From a virus, in the IMG/VR virus record IMGVR_UViG_3300000553_000009, positions 1 to 38,292 of that record: 38,292 nt of DNA, one strand, 5' to 3'. Position numbers and translations under genes: made by a program. Of this stretch, positions 37,494 through 38,292 are shown one piece after another. A model generated the notes under the pieces. It worked only from the letters and a program-made list of their open reading frames with translations, did no database searches and had not been told where the DNA came from. Each line of letters begins with the position of its first letter. Positions within the stretch are counted from its first letter, which is position 1.

Positions 37494-38292
37494 CCGGGAT
37501 AAGTTACTGACACCCGATATCCAGTAGATATGGAGGCTGAATTATCTGCTCTGACTATATAGGAATTTATATAATCGGTAAAGGTTCCTACAAATATTCC
37601 CGATCCTCCTGAATATAAAACAATTCTTAATAGATGTAACTTATTATTACCTAATATAAATTCAGTATCGCCAGAATCTCCTGTAACTACTGATCTCCAG
37701 AATGGTCCAGTGATGGGGGTAGTCTGATTTATATCACATTTCATATCATTGACATATAACTTTCTACCATATGGAGTCCACGATAATGGGTTTAAAGGAA
37801 ATTCTGCCATTGTGGAGTTTCCTTGTGAAACTACCACTGTTAATGGATTAAGGTCAGATAACTTATTAAGCTGATCTTGAGTAAATTTCATAATTGGCAT
37901 TATGTACACCCAATCTGGAACCTCATCTGCCAATAAATACACCGATAGGTCCGCTAGATACTGTTGTTTTGGATCTGAAGTGATTATACTATTATCTGGA
38001 TAATCATTAATCCATTTCAAAATCGTGGTCTGAAATACCTGACTTCCATCCGTATTGGCAAAGGTTAGTAATTTTCCTATTTCAGGTCCAGTAGAATGTC
38101 CATTGGATAACATGTGTCGTTTAGTTATCATAATTGGTCCTCCTTTTTGATACCAATTATCATTTTTTTTAGGAATACCGGTCAACTGATTTCTAAAATC
38201 CTTTCCCCATAAGTTAGGATTTGGCACATATACCAAAGAATCCCAAGGATATACCACATTACTATCTATATACATGGAACTTAATGGATCAG
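37487..38292 (-). CDS. Trypsin-like serine peptidase (N-terminus outside the window)
   Basis: At least 267 residues. A trypsin-fold catalytic triad can be read: GGPIMITKRHMLSNGHS (His at residue 64 from the first Met), YLADLSVYLLAD (Asp), and VVTGDSGDTEFILGNNKL with the classic GDSG serine. After it, a strand-rich tail LLRIVLYSGGSGIFVGTFTDYINSYI matches the pattern of trypsin-like enzymes that follow GDSG. An internal Met at 38275 is not a clear start (no box before it), and the frame stays open to the edge, so the gene continues upstream. Possibly a maturation protease or a virion-associated protein that cuts host surface proteins. Confidence 0.75.
   Translation of the reverse strand, partial: DPLSSMYIDSNVVYPWDSLVYVPNPNLWGKDFRNQLTGIPKKNDNWYQKGGPIMITKRHMLSNGHSTGPEIGKLLTFANTDGSQVFQTTILKWINDYPDNSIITSDPKQQYLADLSVYLLADEVPDWVYIMPIMKFTQDQLNKLSDLNPLTVVVSQGNSTMAEFPLNPLSWTPYGRKLYVNDMKCDINQTTPITGPFWRSVVTGDSGDTEFILGNNKLHLLRIVLYSGGSGIFVGTFTDYINSYIVRADNSASISTGYRVSVTYPGQ

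Noticed and set aside
1-38292. tRNA genes, CRISPR arrays and insertion sequences
   Set aside because: I looked for cloverleaf-like and regularly spaced repeat patterns and for transposase ends with direct repeats, and saw none. A dedicated tRNA search would be decisive and was not possible here.

Overview
This window is part of the genome of an AT-rich, T4-type contractile-tailed phage (myovirus). The evidence is a recognisable T4 morphogenesis set: large terminase gp17, tail sheath gp18, tail tube gp19, tape measure, gp48/54-type tube cap, gp53-type wedge, gp27-type hub, gp26-type protein, neck gp14 and a probable small terminase gp16. These sit next to a long run of small, tightly overlapping accessory genes. 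The host cannot be fixed from sequence. Shine-Dalgarno sequences are nearly absent before the genes, and start codons are reached through A/T boxes instead, which would suit a host such as Bacteroidota; that is inference.

Layout. (1) 1-15.7 kb is almost all minus strand. It holds accessory and nucleic-acid-metabolism genes: a histidine phosphatase, a small primase-like protein, a YopX protein, peptidyl-tRNA hydrolase 2, an Rnl5-type RNA ligase, a macro-domain protein, a NADAR protein, a HAD phosphatase, two metallophosphoesterases (one fused to a helix-turn-helix), a RadA-like ATPase and an HExxH metallopeptidase. Three plus-strand homing-endonuclease genes interrupt it: HNH, an intact LAGLIDADG, and a frameshifted LAGLIDADG. 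(2) 15.7-16.7 kb carries an rmlB-type sugar-nucleotide dehydratase, and 16.8-17.3 kb the probable small terminase. (3) 17.3-35.3 kb is a minus-strand late block running from terminase through sheath, tube, chaperone-like proteins and tape measure to tube cap, wedge and hub. Three of its junctions carry an endonuclease gene, each of a different family, and the terminase is split by a LAGLIDADG intein. (4) 35.3-38.3 kb has three plus-strand head/neck genes and, convergent to them, a trypsin-like serine protease cut by the window edge.

Two promoter-like signals organise the window. About twenty genes, including most structural genes and nearly every endonuclease, have a TAAATA box (the core of the T4 late promoter TATAAATA) at a nearly constant distance, most often exactly 5 nt, before the start codon. 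Seven other minus-strand genes or operons instead carry a second element, AATTAAAACCAGA followed by a TANAAT-like hexamer 6 nt before the start codon. In both classes the transcription start would fall on or beside the initiation codon, so the phage probably makes leaderless mRNAs from two promoter classes. Genes inside operons, joined by ATGA/TGATG overlaps, lack both signals.

The most interesting functional cluster is at 4.5-8.7 kb: NADAR and macro-domain proteins (both known ADP-ribose erasers) side by side with an RNA ligase, a peptidyl-tRNA hydrolase and a HAD phosphatase. It reads as a module for undoing host ADP-ribosylation and RNA damage. Three proteins with apparent tail-tube folds, an intein starting with Ala in the terminase P-loop, and stop codons fused to the next gene's promoter are further points of interest. 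No tRNA gene, CRISPR array or insertion sequence was seen.
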